Assembly (NCBI GenBank): GCA_009841115.1 | Contig: VXML01000109.1 | Location: forward strand, 102,911-141,622 | DNA length: 38,712 nucleotides | Source of the DNA: Gemmatimonadota bacterium | GTDB lineage: Bacteria > Latescibacterota > UBA2968 > UBA8231 | Direction of reading: 5' to 3' | Shown here: positions 16,131 to 25,200 of the stretch, one piece after another | How positions within the stretch are numbered: position 1 is the first letter of the stretch | Layout: each line of letters opens with the position of its first letter | The notes under the pieces: generated by a model | Told to the model about the DNA's origin: nothing | The model's input: the letters and a program-made list of their open reading frames with translations, nothing else | Database searches by the model: none | Made by a program: the position numbers and the translations under genes

Positions 16131-16886
16131 ATGGCAGACATTACCGACATCGCCAACGAATTTATCCGCGACGAGATCGAAGAGTTCATCGAGCGCGACG
16201 AAGAGCGCGAGCGCATCATCAGCATCTTCGCCCAAGCCAGCGAACAGATGCAGAACATCGCCGCCGCCCTCATCGACGGCGACCACCTAACGGTCGACGA
16301 GTTGACCGGCCAAGCCCTTGCCGCGGGCGTCGAAGCCCTCGAAGTCATGGACGACGGGCTGATCGCCGGCATGGCCATCGTCGGCATCAAATTCCGCGAA
16401 AATTTCATCTTCGTCCCCGAAGTGCTAGCTTGCGCCCGCGCCATGAAGGCCGGCATGACCCACATCGAACCCATTCTCTCGGCCTCGGGCGTCGATCCCA
16501 TCGGCATTGTGATCATGGGCACGGTCAAGGGCGATCTCCACGACATCGGCAAAAACTTGTGCATTATGATGCTGCGCGGAGCTGGCTTCGTCGTCCACGA
16601 CCTCGGAGTAGATACCTCCGAGGACGATTTTATCGACGCCGTCGAAGAGCACGAAGCTCCGCTCTTGGGCATGTCGGCCCTGTTGACCACCACCATGCCC
16701 AACATGGGCAAGACCATTGAAGCCTTCATCGACGCCGATTTGCGCGACGACGTCAAAATCATGGTCGGCGGCGCGCCCGTGACCCAGGAATTTGCCGACG
16801 ACATGGGGGCCGATGGTTACGGCAAGGACGCCCTCGCCTGCGTGGCCTTGGCCAAGGACCTGCTGAACGAAATTGCGGATGAGTAA
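16131..16886 (+). CDS. corrinoid (B12-binding) protein of a methyltransferase system
   Basis: 251 residues, longer than the usual 210-220 because of an acidic N-terminal helix (residues 1-35, rich in E/D/R). The helical B12-binding-2 cap domain (about 36-120) is followed by the Rossmann-like B12 domain (about 123-245). The base-off/His-on motif is complete: D135-L-H137-D-I-G140, then the Ser of GMSALLTTTMP (S182) and VGGAPVT (212-218). His137 should be the lower cobalt ligand. The protein shuttles a methyl group between methyltransferases, like MtaC, MtbC or MttC. It overlaps the next gene by 8 bp (ATGAGTAA), showing translational coupling with its activator. Confidence 0.95.
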   Translation: MADITDIANEFIRDEIEEFIERDEERERIISIFAQASEQMQNIAAALIDGDHLTVDELTGQALAAGVEALEVMDDGLIAGMAIVGIKFRENFIFVPEVLACARAMKAGMTHIEPILSASGVDPIGIVIMGTVKGDLHDIGKNLCIMMLRGAGFVVHDLGVDTSEDDFIDAVEEHEAPLLGMSALLTTTMPNMGKTIEAFIDADLRDDVKIMVGGAPVTQEFADDMGADGYGKDALACVALAKDLLNEIADE

Positions 16887-18777
16887 CGCGCCCAACGCCA
16901 TGACCCAAATCGACCCCCAAGAATACCAAAAGAGTCTCGACCGCCTGTCGGGCATCCTCGCGGGCATCGCCACCCATGCCGACGTGCAGGCGACCTTCCG
17001 CTGCCCGTACAAGAACCGCTTCGACCAATGCACCGCCCACTTCGGCTGCCGCAACCAGCGCAAGCCAAAAGAGCTAGGTGGGCTGTTCCAGTGCGGCAGC
17101 GACGACCAGCTCGACTACCGCTCGGCTTGGGAGACGGACCAACGCCCAGCCACACCTGGCCGCGGACAAATCCGCTGCGACAGCACCTCCTACCCACTTT
17201 CCACCGGCGGCACTCTCTTCGAGTACGCGGACCAACTCGGTGCTCGCGTGCCCACCTCCTGCGGGCGCACAGGCCACTGCCACGAGTGCATCGTCGAAGT
17301 CACGAGCGGCGCACAGGCCCTCAGCGCACCCACGCCAGCCGAAGATTTCCTCGGTGGTGAATTCCGGCTCGCCTGTCAAGCCAAAGTCGAGGACGCGGAT
17401 ATCGATATCGAGTTTGCACCGCTTTTTCGCACGCCTCGAATACTGACCCAGACCGTGGATCGATCTGCCGAGATCGACCCGGTAGTCCAGCGGCGTGGAC
17501 AATCCATCTACTACGGCGACGAGGAAATAGACCAATACCGCGGCCACCTCTACGGCCTAGCCATCGACTTGGGCACCACGACCATCGTCCTCGACTTAGT
17601 CGATTTGGAGACGGGCGAGAGCGTGCATTTGAGCGCGTTTGAAAACCCACAGCGCTTTGGCGGCAGCGACATCATGCACCGCATTTCCTACGACGGGCAA
17701 CACCCCGGCGAACTGCGCCAAGCCCTGGTTAAGGCGCTCAACCACGAAATCGCGGACCTCTGCCGACGCGGCGGCTTTGTGCGGCAGGAAATTTACGAGA
17801 TCGCAGTCGCCGGCAACTCGACTATGCGCGACATCCTCTTCCGCCTCGACGTGCAAAGCATCGGCCAAAAGCCCTACAAATCGCGCATTGAGCACGAATA
17901 CCTAAGCGGCGAACGCACCGCGACCAGCCTAGTGGAAAAGACCCGCCGCCTCGGCCTGAAGGCCAACCCCAAGGCGCGCGCGTACTCGCTGCCACTGATT
18001 GCCAGCCACGTCGGCGCAGATGTAGCCGCCGACTTAGTCGCCGTCGATATGGACCTTTCCAGCGAGAGCGCAATGCTGGTCGATGTGGGCACCAACACCG
18101 AAGTCGTAGTCGCGCACCAAGGCCGTCTCGTCGCGGCTTCTTGCCCGGCCGGCCCGGCCTTTGAAGGCGGCGGCATCACCTATGGGATGCCCGGCTGCGA
18201 CGGAGCCATTGAGTCCATCCGCTGGGACGGCGCGCACTGGCAGTGGGCAACCATCGGCGACACCACACCGGCGGGACTGTGCGGCTCCGGGCTAATCGAC
18301 CTCCTCGCCGAGTTGCGCCGCCACGACTTGATGACGCCCAAGGGCGTCTTCGCCGAGAAAAAGCGCCAGTTTGAGCTAGTCCCCGAGCGCGGCATCACCT
18401 TCTCGCGCCTCGACGCTTCTAACCTCGCCCAAGCCAAAGCCGCCAATTTCTGCGGCCAGTACATCGTCTTGCGGACCTTGGGCCTGAATCCGGGCGACGT
18501 GCAACAGCTCTACCTCGCCGGTGGCTTTGCCAACTACGTCGATGTCCAGGCCGCCATCGACATCGGCTTTTTGGCTCCCGTGCCCACAGCCCGCATCGCC
18601 AAGGTGGGCAATGCCGCCGTCCAAGGAGCGCGCGAAGTACTCCTTTCGGCCAGCCAACGCGCTCGCATCGAAGCGCTGGCCAAGCGCATCGAGCACGTCG
18701 AACTGGAGACGACCCCCGATTTTTTTGAACTCTTCGTCGAGGGCTGCCAATTCAAACCCATGCCCGCCGCACTTTAG
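16879..18777 (+). CDS. RACo-type corrinoid activation protein (2Fe-2S + ASKHA/DUF4445)
   Basis: 632 residues from ATG 16879, overlapping the corrinoid gene by 8 bp (ATG 16900 is an alternative). The 2Fe-2S ferredoxin domain (about 100-180) has C128-x5-C134-x2-C137 (CGRTGHCHEC) and C166. The linker and middle domains follow, then the ASKHA ATPase part starting at GLAIDLGTTTIVLDL (229-235), with DIMHRISYD, VDVGTNTEVVV, GPAFEGGGI and CGSGLIDLLAEL. Such proteins use ATP to reduce the inactive Co(II) form to Co(I) so that methyl transfer can resume. Unusually, an extra N-terminal region (about 35-75) carries Cys 42, 51, 57 and 72, possibly another metal site. Context makes the corrinoid protein just upstream its partner. 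Confidence 0.9.
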   Translation: MSNAPNAMTQIDPQEYQKSLDRLSGILAGIATHADVQATFRCPYKNRFDQCTAHFGCRNQRKPKELGGLFQCGSDDQLDYRSAWETDQRPATPGRGQIRCDSTSYPLSTGGTLFEYADQLGARVPTSCGRTGHCHECIVEVTSGAQALSAPTPAEDFLGGEFRLACQAKVEDADIDIEFAPLFRTPRILTQTVDRSAEIDPVVQRRGQSIYYGDEEIDQYRGHLYGLAIDLGTTTIVLDLVDLETGESVHLSAFENPQRFGGSDIMHRISYDGQHPGELRQALVKALNHEIADLCRRGGFVRQEIYEIAVAGNSTMRDILFRLDVQSIGQKPYKSRIEHEYLSGERTATSLVEKTRRLGLKANPKARAYSLPLIASHVGADVAADLVAVDMDLSSESAMLVDVGTNTEVVVAHQGRLVAASCPAGPAFEGGGITYGMPGCDGAIESIRWDGAHWQWATIGDTTPAGLCGSGLIDLLAELRRHDLMTPKGVFAEKKRQFELVPERGITFSRLDASNLAQAKAANFCGQYIVLRTLGLNPGDVQQLYLAGGFANYVDVQAAIDIGFLAPVPTARIAKVGNAAVQGAREVLLSASQRARIEALAKRIEHVELETTPDFFELFVEGCQFKPMPAAL

Positions 18778-18779
18778 CC

Positions 18780-20390
18780 ATGTCGCTGACCGCGCTCCAT
18801 CCACCCGCCCGCTACTCGGGTGCCTGGCAGAAGAAACCCCTGCGCCATCTGCTCGAAACCACCGACACCTTCGTCCACATCGTCGAGTTGGTGACTTCGC
18901 GGGGCTTAATCACCGAGCGCGATGGCCGCAAGGTCCTCGCGCTCGCCCGCCGCCTCGCCGAGCACCCGCAATTCCACGCTCTGAGTATCACCGATAACCC
19001 CGGGGGCAACGCCATGATCAACCCGGACACCCTCGGCACAGACCTAATCTCGCGTGGGCAAGACGTCATCATCCACCTCTCCTGCAAGGACTGGAACCGC
19101 AACGCGCTGCAAGGCCGCGCTTGGCAACTTGCCAGCGAGGGCTTCAACAACATCCTCGCCCTGTCTGGAGACTACCCCATCAGCGGCTATCAAGGCACGG
19201 CCGGCGGAGTATTCGATCTCGACTCGGTCGGCCTGCTCGAAATGTTCGCCGCTATGAACGCTGGCCTGAAAATAAAAAAGGGTAAGCGGACTCAGCGCAT
19301 GGAGGCCACGGATTTTTATCTAGGGGCCGTAGTCAACAACCACAAGCGCTATGAGCGCGAGGTCATGCCCCAATACTTCAAACTGGCCAAAAAAATCCAC
19401 GTTGGCGCGGCTTTTGTCATCAGCCAGATCGGCTACGATGCGCGCAAGCAGGACGAGTTGCTCAAATACATGGCCTTGTGCGGTCTCGATGTCCCAGTCA
19501 TCGCCAACGTGTACGTGCTCTCGCGGCCGGCGGCGCGCTTCTTCCACAAGGGCCACATTCCCGGAGTTGAAGTCACCGACGAGCTGATGGCCGTCGTCGA
19601 AAAGCAGGCCCAAGCCAACGACAAGGGCCGGGCGTTCTTCTTGGAGTTGGCTGCCAAGCAGTGCGCCATTGCCAAGGGCCTCGGCTACCGAGGAGCTTAT
19701 CTCGGCGGGCACTTGCAATACGGCGACTACGAAAAAATCCTCGCGCTCGCCGCGACCTACTCGGAAGACGATTGGCGCGATTTTGCCGTGGAACTCTGCT
19801 TCTCTTTTGCCGACGAATTCTACTTTTTTGAACCCCAAGGCGACACCGGTCTCAGTTCTACTACTATCAATCGCGCATACCTCGCCTCCAAAGAGCAAGC
19901 CGCCCTCCGCCAAGCGCGTGGCCACCTGCCACTGAGCTACAAGTTAAACCGCCGCATCCACGACCAAGTATTTGCGCCCGAGAGCGCGGGTTTTCGCACC
20001 GGTGCTCATCTCGCCCGCGCTCTAACCGAGCACCCCAAGGCCGCCAAGCTCTTCCACGCAGCCGAGCACGCGCTCAAAATCGCTGCTTTTGACTGCCGCG
20101 ACTGCGGCGATTGCTCGCTGCCGGACATCGCCTACTTGTGCCCGGAATCGCAGTGCGTCAAAAACCAACGCAACGGCCCCTGCGGTGGCACGCGCCAGGG
20201 CAAGTGCGAAGTCGGCGACAAGGACTGCATTTGGGCACGCGCGTACGACCGCCTCAAAGCCTATGGCGAAGAGGAACAAATGCTCGGCGACGCAGCCGTT
20301 ATCAAAGACGCGGCCTTACAGGGCACTAGCGCCTGGACCAACGCCTTTTTGCAAAAAGATCACCGCAGCAAGAAGAAAGATTCCCAGTAA
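18780..20390 (+). CDS. methylenetetrahydrofolate reductase fused to Cys-rich MTHFR C-terminal domain
   Basis: 536 residues, against about 290 for a plain MetF. The N-terminal TIM barrel (about 20-330) is MTHFR-like: VHIVELVTSRGLITERDG, LSITDNPGGN, DVIIHLSCKDWNR, ILALSGDYP with the conserved G-D, and VGAAFVISQIGYD. The C-terminal part (from 438) has eight cysteines (439, 442, 445, 454, 459, 468, 476, 483; CRDCGDC ... CPESQC ... NGPCGG), as in the MTHFR_C/MetV domain that carries Fe-S clusters in acetogens. A fused enzyme could take electrons directly from, or give them to, a ferredoxin-like partner. After a demethylase system it would oxidise methyl-THF to methylene-THF; the reverse direction is possible. 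It starts 2 bp after the activator stop and is probably the last gene of the operon. Confidence 0.88.
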   Translation: MSLTALHPPARYSGAWQKKPLRHLLETTDTFVHIVELVTSRGLITERDGRKVLALARRLAEHPQFHALSITDNPGGNAMINPDTLGTDLISRGQDVIIHLSCKDWNRNALQGRAWQLASEGFNNILALSGDYPISGYQGTAGGVFDLDSVGLLEMFAAMNAGLKIKKGKRTQRMEATDFYLGAVVNNHKRYEREVMPQYFKLAKKIHVGAAFVISQIGYDARKQDELLKYMALCGLDVPVIANVYVLSRPAARFFHKGHIPGVEVTDELMAVVEKQAQANDKGRAFFLELAAKQCAIAKGLGYRGAYLGGHLQYGDYEKILALAATYSEDDWRDFAVELCFSFADEFYFFEPQGDTGLSSTTINRAYLASKEQAALRQARGHLPLSYKLNRRIHDQVFAPESAGFRTGAHLARALTEHPKAAKLFHAAEHALKIAAFDCRDCGDCSLPDIAYLCPESQCVKNQRNGPCGGTRQGKCEVGDKDCIWARAYDRLKAYGEEEQMLGDAAVIKDAALQGTSAWTNAFLQKDHRSKKKDSQ

Positions 20391-20436
20391 AACCAAGTTA
20401 TCAACCATCCCACCACATCTCGCGAAAACCCATTCG

Positions 20437-22095
20437 ATGATGCTCCTCCAACGAATAGTGCGCTGCCTGTGGGTCGCCTGCTTGGGCATCGCAAGTGGCT
20501 GCGACCTCTTGTCGGAACGGCCCGTAGCAGAAGTAGGACCGCACCAAATCACCGCCGCTGCGTTGAAGAGTTTTGTCGCCGAATGGTCGGGGCGCATACC
20601 TCCTGCACAGACCGCCGACCAAGCCCGTCGGCACTATCTGCAGACCATGATCGACGCCCGTCTGTTGCTGCTAGAAGCCCGTTCCCGCGGGATCGATACC
20701 ACGCAGGCCGTGCGCTCAACCGTTCAGGACGCAATCGACAACCGAGTCAGCGCCCTCTATCGAGCCCGCGAAATCACGGATGCAATCGCAATTCCCGAAG
20801 ACGAGATTCGCGCCTATTTCGACGATGAGGGCTATGGCCTAGAGCGCAAAGTCAGCGGCATACTGGTCGAGAGCCAGAGTGAGGCCGATTCGGTTTTGAC
20901 CCTATTGCGCGCCGGACGGCCCTTTGCAGAAGTAGCCGCTGCCTACTCCATAGATGTGCGCTCGGCCCGCCAAGGCGGCGAACTGGGTTTCATAGGGCGC
21001 GACATGGCCCCGCGGATCCACATCCCACCAGAGGTTTTCCGCACCCTCCCTCTCGGCGCAATCTCGGAACCCATGTACACGGGCAAGTACTGGAACATTG
21101 TGCGCTTCACTGAAGAGCGGCCCGCTTCCTACGACAAGTACCGGGACTCCATCAGCAGGCAGCTCTTTGCCGAGCGATCTGCCCAAGCCACCAGGGAACA
21201 CCTCGAACTGCTCCAGAACGCATTTGAGGTGCGGCTGCGCGAAGAGGCCCTCCTGCCGCTAGTAAGCGCCTACCAGCGGCAGGATCTCTCCCCGCTGACC
21301 GCGGAATCGCTCCCCCTATATACTTTTGACGAGGGCGAGATCACCGTGGCAGCAGCGGTGAAGGTTCTGCAACAACAAAACATCGGCTCTGGATTCACCG
21401 ACAGCGCGCAAGCAGCCTCCACGCTCAAGCGCATCGTCCTGAATCCCTTCCTCATCAAAGAGGCCGCACGGCGGGCGGGTTACTACCAAAAACCCGCAAT
21501 CCAGCGGCTAACAAAGGTCAAAGAAGAGGAAGCCCTACTCGATGGTCTCAAAGAAACCATAACCCAAGACCTAGACATATCCGAGGAGGACGTGCGCCGC
21601 TACTACGACAGCCACCCCGACATATTTAGCCACGAGCCTGCCGTATGGGTTGAGGAACTACTCCTGCCCAATGCCGACGAAGCCAAAGAAAAGAGAGCGC
21701 TGCTAGAAGGCGGTATTCCCTTTGCCGATCTAGCGGGCGAAAGCCTGCGCTCGGACGCTGTCGAGAAGGCCAATCGATTTCATTTCCACCCGCTGGAGAA
21801 AGTCATCTACCCCGAGCTGATGGCGGCGATCGAGGATGCACCCGAGGGCGAACTCGTCGGACCCGTGGCCGTCGAGGGAGGCTTTTCGCTCTTTCGCGTC
21901 CTCAACCATGAGGAGGCCTCCATCGAACCCTATGAACAGGTTCGGCGGCGGGCCGCTGCCCTGCTGCGCCGCGAGCAGGAGCACTGGCATCTACAAGCCT
22001 TGTTGGAGAAATTGCGCGAAAAGTACGCCGCCCAGATCAAGATCGACGAAGCGCGCCTGCGCGAAGCCGTGCCCGACAGTCTTCTGCGCCGCTGA
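20437..22095 (+). CDS. SurA/PrsA-like peptidyl-prolyl isomerase lipoprotein with two parvulin domains
   Basis: 552 residues from ATG 20437, where a lipoprotein signal begins (LQRIVRCLWVACLGIASGC, lipidated Cys22). The frame upstream is a shadow of the MetF gene. A SurA-type N-terminal helical domain follows. The first rotamase domain (about 145-235) has GILVESQSEADSVLTLLRAG, FAEVAAAYS and GGELGFIGRDMAPRI, typical of PpiC. The middle helical part is rich in K/E. A second, more degenerate rotamase domain (about 400-500) contains AVWVEELLLPNADEAKEKRA and EGELVGPVAVEGGFSLFRVL. It probably chaperones outer-membrane or secreted proteins, which suits the surface-protein genes that follow. I see no clear promoter or ribosome site in the 46 bp before it, so it may share the operon transcript. 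Confidence 0.88.
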   Translation: MMLLQRIVRCLWVACLGIASGCDLLSERPVAEVGPHQITAAALKSFVAEWSGRIPPAQTADQARRHYLQTMIDARLLLLEARSRGIDTTQAVRSTVQDAIDNRVSALYRAREITDAIAIPEDEIRAYFDDEGYGLERKVSGILVESQSEADSVLTLLRAGRPFAEVAAAYSIDVRSARQGGELGFIGRDMAPRIHIPPEVFRTLPLGAISEPMYTGKYWNIVRFTEERPASYDKYRDSISRQLFAERSAQATREHLELLQNAFEVRLREEALLPLVSAYQRQDLSPLTAESLPLYTFDEGEITVAAAVKVLQQQNIGSGFTDSAQAASTLKRIVLNPFLIKEAARRAGYYQKPAIQRLTKVKEEEALLDGLKETITQDLDISEEDVRRYYDSHPDIFSHEPAVWVEELLLPNADEAKEKRALLEGGIPFADLAGESLRSDAVEKANRFHFHPLEKVIYPELMAAIEDAPEGELVGPVAVEGGFSLFRVLNHEEASIEPYEQVRRRAAALLRREQEHWHLQALLEKLREKYAAQIKIDEARLREAVPDSLLRR

Positions 22096-22153
22096 CAAGC
22101 TGTTTGGCAATTCCAACGCAGCATCCGAGATTTTCAGCCAGCTTCTAAATCCC

Positions 22154-22182
22154 TTTACTCAGCCCTACCAAATTAGTATTCT
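22154..22182 (+). promoter_or_regulatory. probable promoter of the 1034-residue surface protein gene
   Basis: TTTACT (22154-22159), 17 bases, TATTCT (22177-22182). The 163-bp gap 22096-22258 otherwise holds a near-perfect ribosome site, AGGAGGT (22248-22254), 4 bases before ATG 22259, and nothing else I can support. Confidence 0.5.
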
Positions 22183-22258
22183 ACACACAAAGTTGACGGG
22201 CCAAGCCCACCCGGTCTGTCGAGTGGAGACCCGCCGCCTGCCCAATTAGGAGGTAGCT

Positions 22259-25200
22259 ATGGGATATTCTAGTAAGCGACTCGTCCAGTCGTTGCCTCTC
22301 TTCTGCGCCTTGGCTTTTTGCCTAGGCCTTCTCGCCGACGGGCGCGGAGCACGCGCCCAGCGCAACCAAGGATATCGGATTACCAACAACAGCATCGTCG
22401 TCGAGGCCGCCGAGCACTGGCGCAACTGGCAACTACCCGTCCATGCCGTTGACGTGCTACCCGAGGGAGGGGTTCAACCCCACTACTCACGCCAGCGCTA
22501 CAATATCCTCGACGACCAAGATACCTTTACCCGCCCGCTGACCGATTTCAGACGCAAGAAAAGAGAGCACGCCATCCTCAACATCGACAGCACCTTCACG
22601 CTCGATGTGAAGGGCAACGTCATTACCGACAGAAAAGACAACCCCCTCTATACCCACTTCGCCCGACCAGGTATCAGCCGAGTAGGTTCCAATCCACAAG
22701 CAGCGAAAAACATCCTCGATGGCGATCCGGGCACCTACTGGGAACCAGACCGCAACGATCCCCTCGACAACTGGTGGATCGAGGTGGACTTGGGCCGGGT
22801 CGTGGCCGTCGATGAGATTTTGTTGCGCTTCGTAGGCGAAGAACTTGGCGACCCATTCTTGCGCTTTAGGGTCCTAATAGCGCCCGACCAAGAAGTCATT
22901 CTCGAAGACGCAGCCGATGTGGATCTGGTGCGCGTCGGCGGAACGCAAGCACCCAACCGCGACCAGCGCGACTTCAGCTTCGCGCTGGAGCAGCCGCGAA
23001 GCGCTCCTAGCTGGCGCGGTAGGCTGGTGCAGGTCATTCGCATCGTCGTCACCGATACCCGTGCCGGTCGCGGCACCGAGGTCAATGAAGAACAGTGGTT
23101 AGCCCTCGACCGGTCGGACCAAGGCGACATCGTTTACTTTGTCAAAGACCAGCAGGGTTTTGAGGAACGCTTAGACCAGAGCCGCCTCGAAGAGCCGGTG
23201 GAAACTTTCTACGACAACTTGCCACCCGAAAGGCGGGGGGCTAAAAAATTCTTCATCCGCGAGCGGCCTCGCTTAGCCGACATCGAGATTTGGGGCTTTG
23301 GCGACAACATTAGTCCGGGGATCGTCGAGGGCGGCGGCAGCCTCTTTCTCTCAGGAGAAAACTTCTCGCCCGGCCCGGGCTTCGACGGCGACTACAACAC
23401 CAACTTCCTGCACTTGGTCTGGTCCCCTCTCATCGAGCGCGGCGTGCTGACCGTCGATATGGGTGCTTCCTTCTTCCTCGACGCCATCGCAGTTTCGACT
23501 TCGGGGCGGCGGCGTTATATCGACGGCTATATCATGCGTGGCTCGGATGGCTCGCGGGATTCGTCTGGCCGCTTGAAGTGGCACCGCATCAGTCCGCGAG
23601 AGCGCGAGGACAACAGCGTTGACCGCTATGAGCACCTCTTCGACTCATATGACGGGGTCGAACTCCGCTTCCTCGAAATGACCGTCGTCTCTGTGGACCC
23701 CCGCCGCCGCGGCGGCTACAATACGGGAGCCGATATTGGCGAATACCAGATCTTTTCCCAAGGCTATCCCGCTGAAGTAGTGCTGACCTCAGACCTGATC
23801 GAATTGCCAGCCATTCGCAACTTCGGTCGCATCACCTACGACAGCGAGGTTCCCCCCGGCACCAACCTCGAAATTCGCACCCGGTCTGGCGATCTACTGG
23901 GCAAAACCATCCGCTACTTCGACAAATCCGGCACTGAAATCACCTTTGATGCTTGGGACGGTTTGCTCGGTAGCTACAAAGGGCCGATCGACACCTCGTT
24001 CGTGCCCGCCAGTGGCTGGAGCCCTTGGAGCCGAACCTATCAGCAGTCGGGAGATCGCGTCACTTCGCCGGGGTTGCGCAAGTTCATGCAGATCCAAGTC
24101 AAGATGGAGACCACCGACCGCAATATCGCCGCGGCGATCAACTCCATAGACATCGAACTCGTCAACCCGGTAGCCTCCAATATAGTGGCCGAGCTATGGC
24201 CGCCTGAAGCAACGGTGCCAGGACGGACCGAGACCTTTGAGGTCTTCGTCCAGTCCCAGTTTATAGAGTCGCCCGTCTCCTCGCGCAGCGTCGGCTTCGA
24301 CGAAATTCTCCTCGTCATGCCTCCCTCCCAAGATCTGCAACTCCTCGAAGTGGGCATCCAAGACCAAGCCGTTGGAGCGGAGCGGATCTTCTCGCCCTCG
24401 GGAGACCCCACCCTCTTTGCCAATGAGGATGGTAGCCAACTCAAACTGCTGAATTCTAACTCCGATTCGCTTTGGGTGCGTCTGCCCGAATCTCTCAACG
24501 CGCTGGTGGACGCTCCCCGCATTTACAACCGCCTCACCTCCGAGGGTGAGCAAGTGCCGGTGACCGCAGACGGCCTGCCGCTAACGGACGCAGCCTATGG
24601 CCTGCTCGAGGTGGAAGAACAGGGCGATGTCCGCTATTTCCGCCGCATTGCAGATGCCCAAGGCGAAATCGAGCTGTCCGAGGTCTCCGAAGCCGCCTAC
24701 CAAGACCTAGAAGCCGACCAGCAGGGGCCAATTCGCTACTTCCGCATCCTGCTCGGCGATGGGGCCCAGTTTCCCTTTGATGCAGCGGGCGACTCGCTCG
24801 ATGCGACGGCCTACCGCCGCCTATCCTCCTCCTCCCGGGGCACCGTGGTCGCCGAGGGTGCCCTAATGCGGCTGCGCTTTGCCGCCCCTGTCTTCGTCAA
24901 CGGCACTACCTTGGAAATGGCCGTGCGCAATACGGGCGGCGGTGCCAATATGGCCGCGCCTTGGCAAAGCGTCGAAGCTGGCGACGCCACAGCGCTGATA
25001 GGCAGCAATGCTCTTTCGATCAACCTGCCGCTCGACGCCAAGGCGGTTGACGAGTTCCTCATCGCCCCCAATCCGTTTACTCCCAACGGCGATGGCATAA
25101 ACGACGAGACTGAAATCTTCTTCTCGGTCTTCAAACTCACCGCTCCGCGACAGGCCCGAGTGCGGATTTACACGCTGGCGGGTCGCCCGATTTGGGAGAA

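Noticed and set aside
20089..20436. Open frame upstream of the parvulin lipoprotein overlapping the MetF Cys-rich end
   Set aside because: It is a Thr/Ala/Arg-rich shadow. The lipoprotein signal peptide begins at ATG 20437.
22097..22143. Possible terminator hairpin (AAGCTG ... CAGCTT) after the parvulin gene
   Set aside because: Only a 6-bp stem around a loop of about 35 bases, with no T run behind it.
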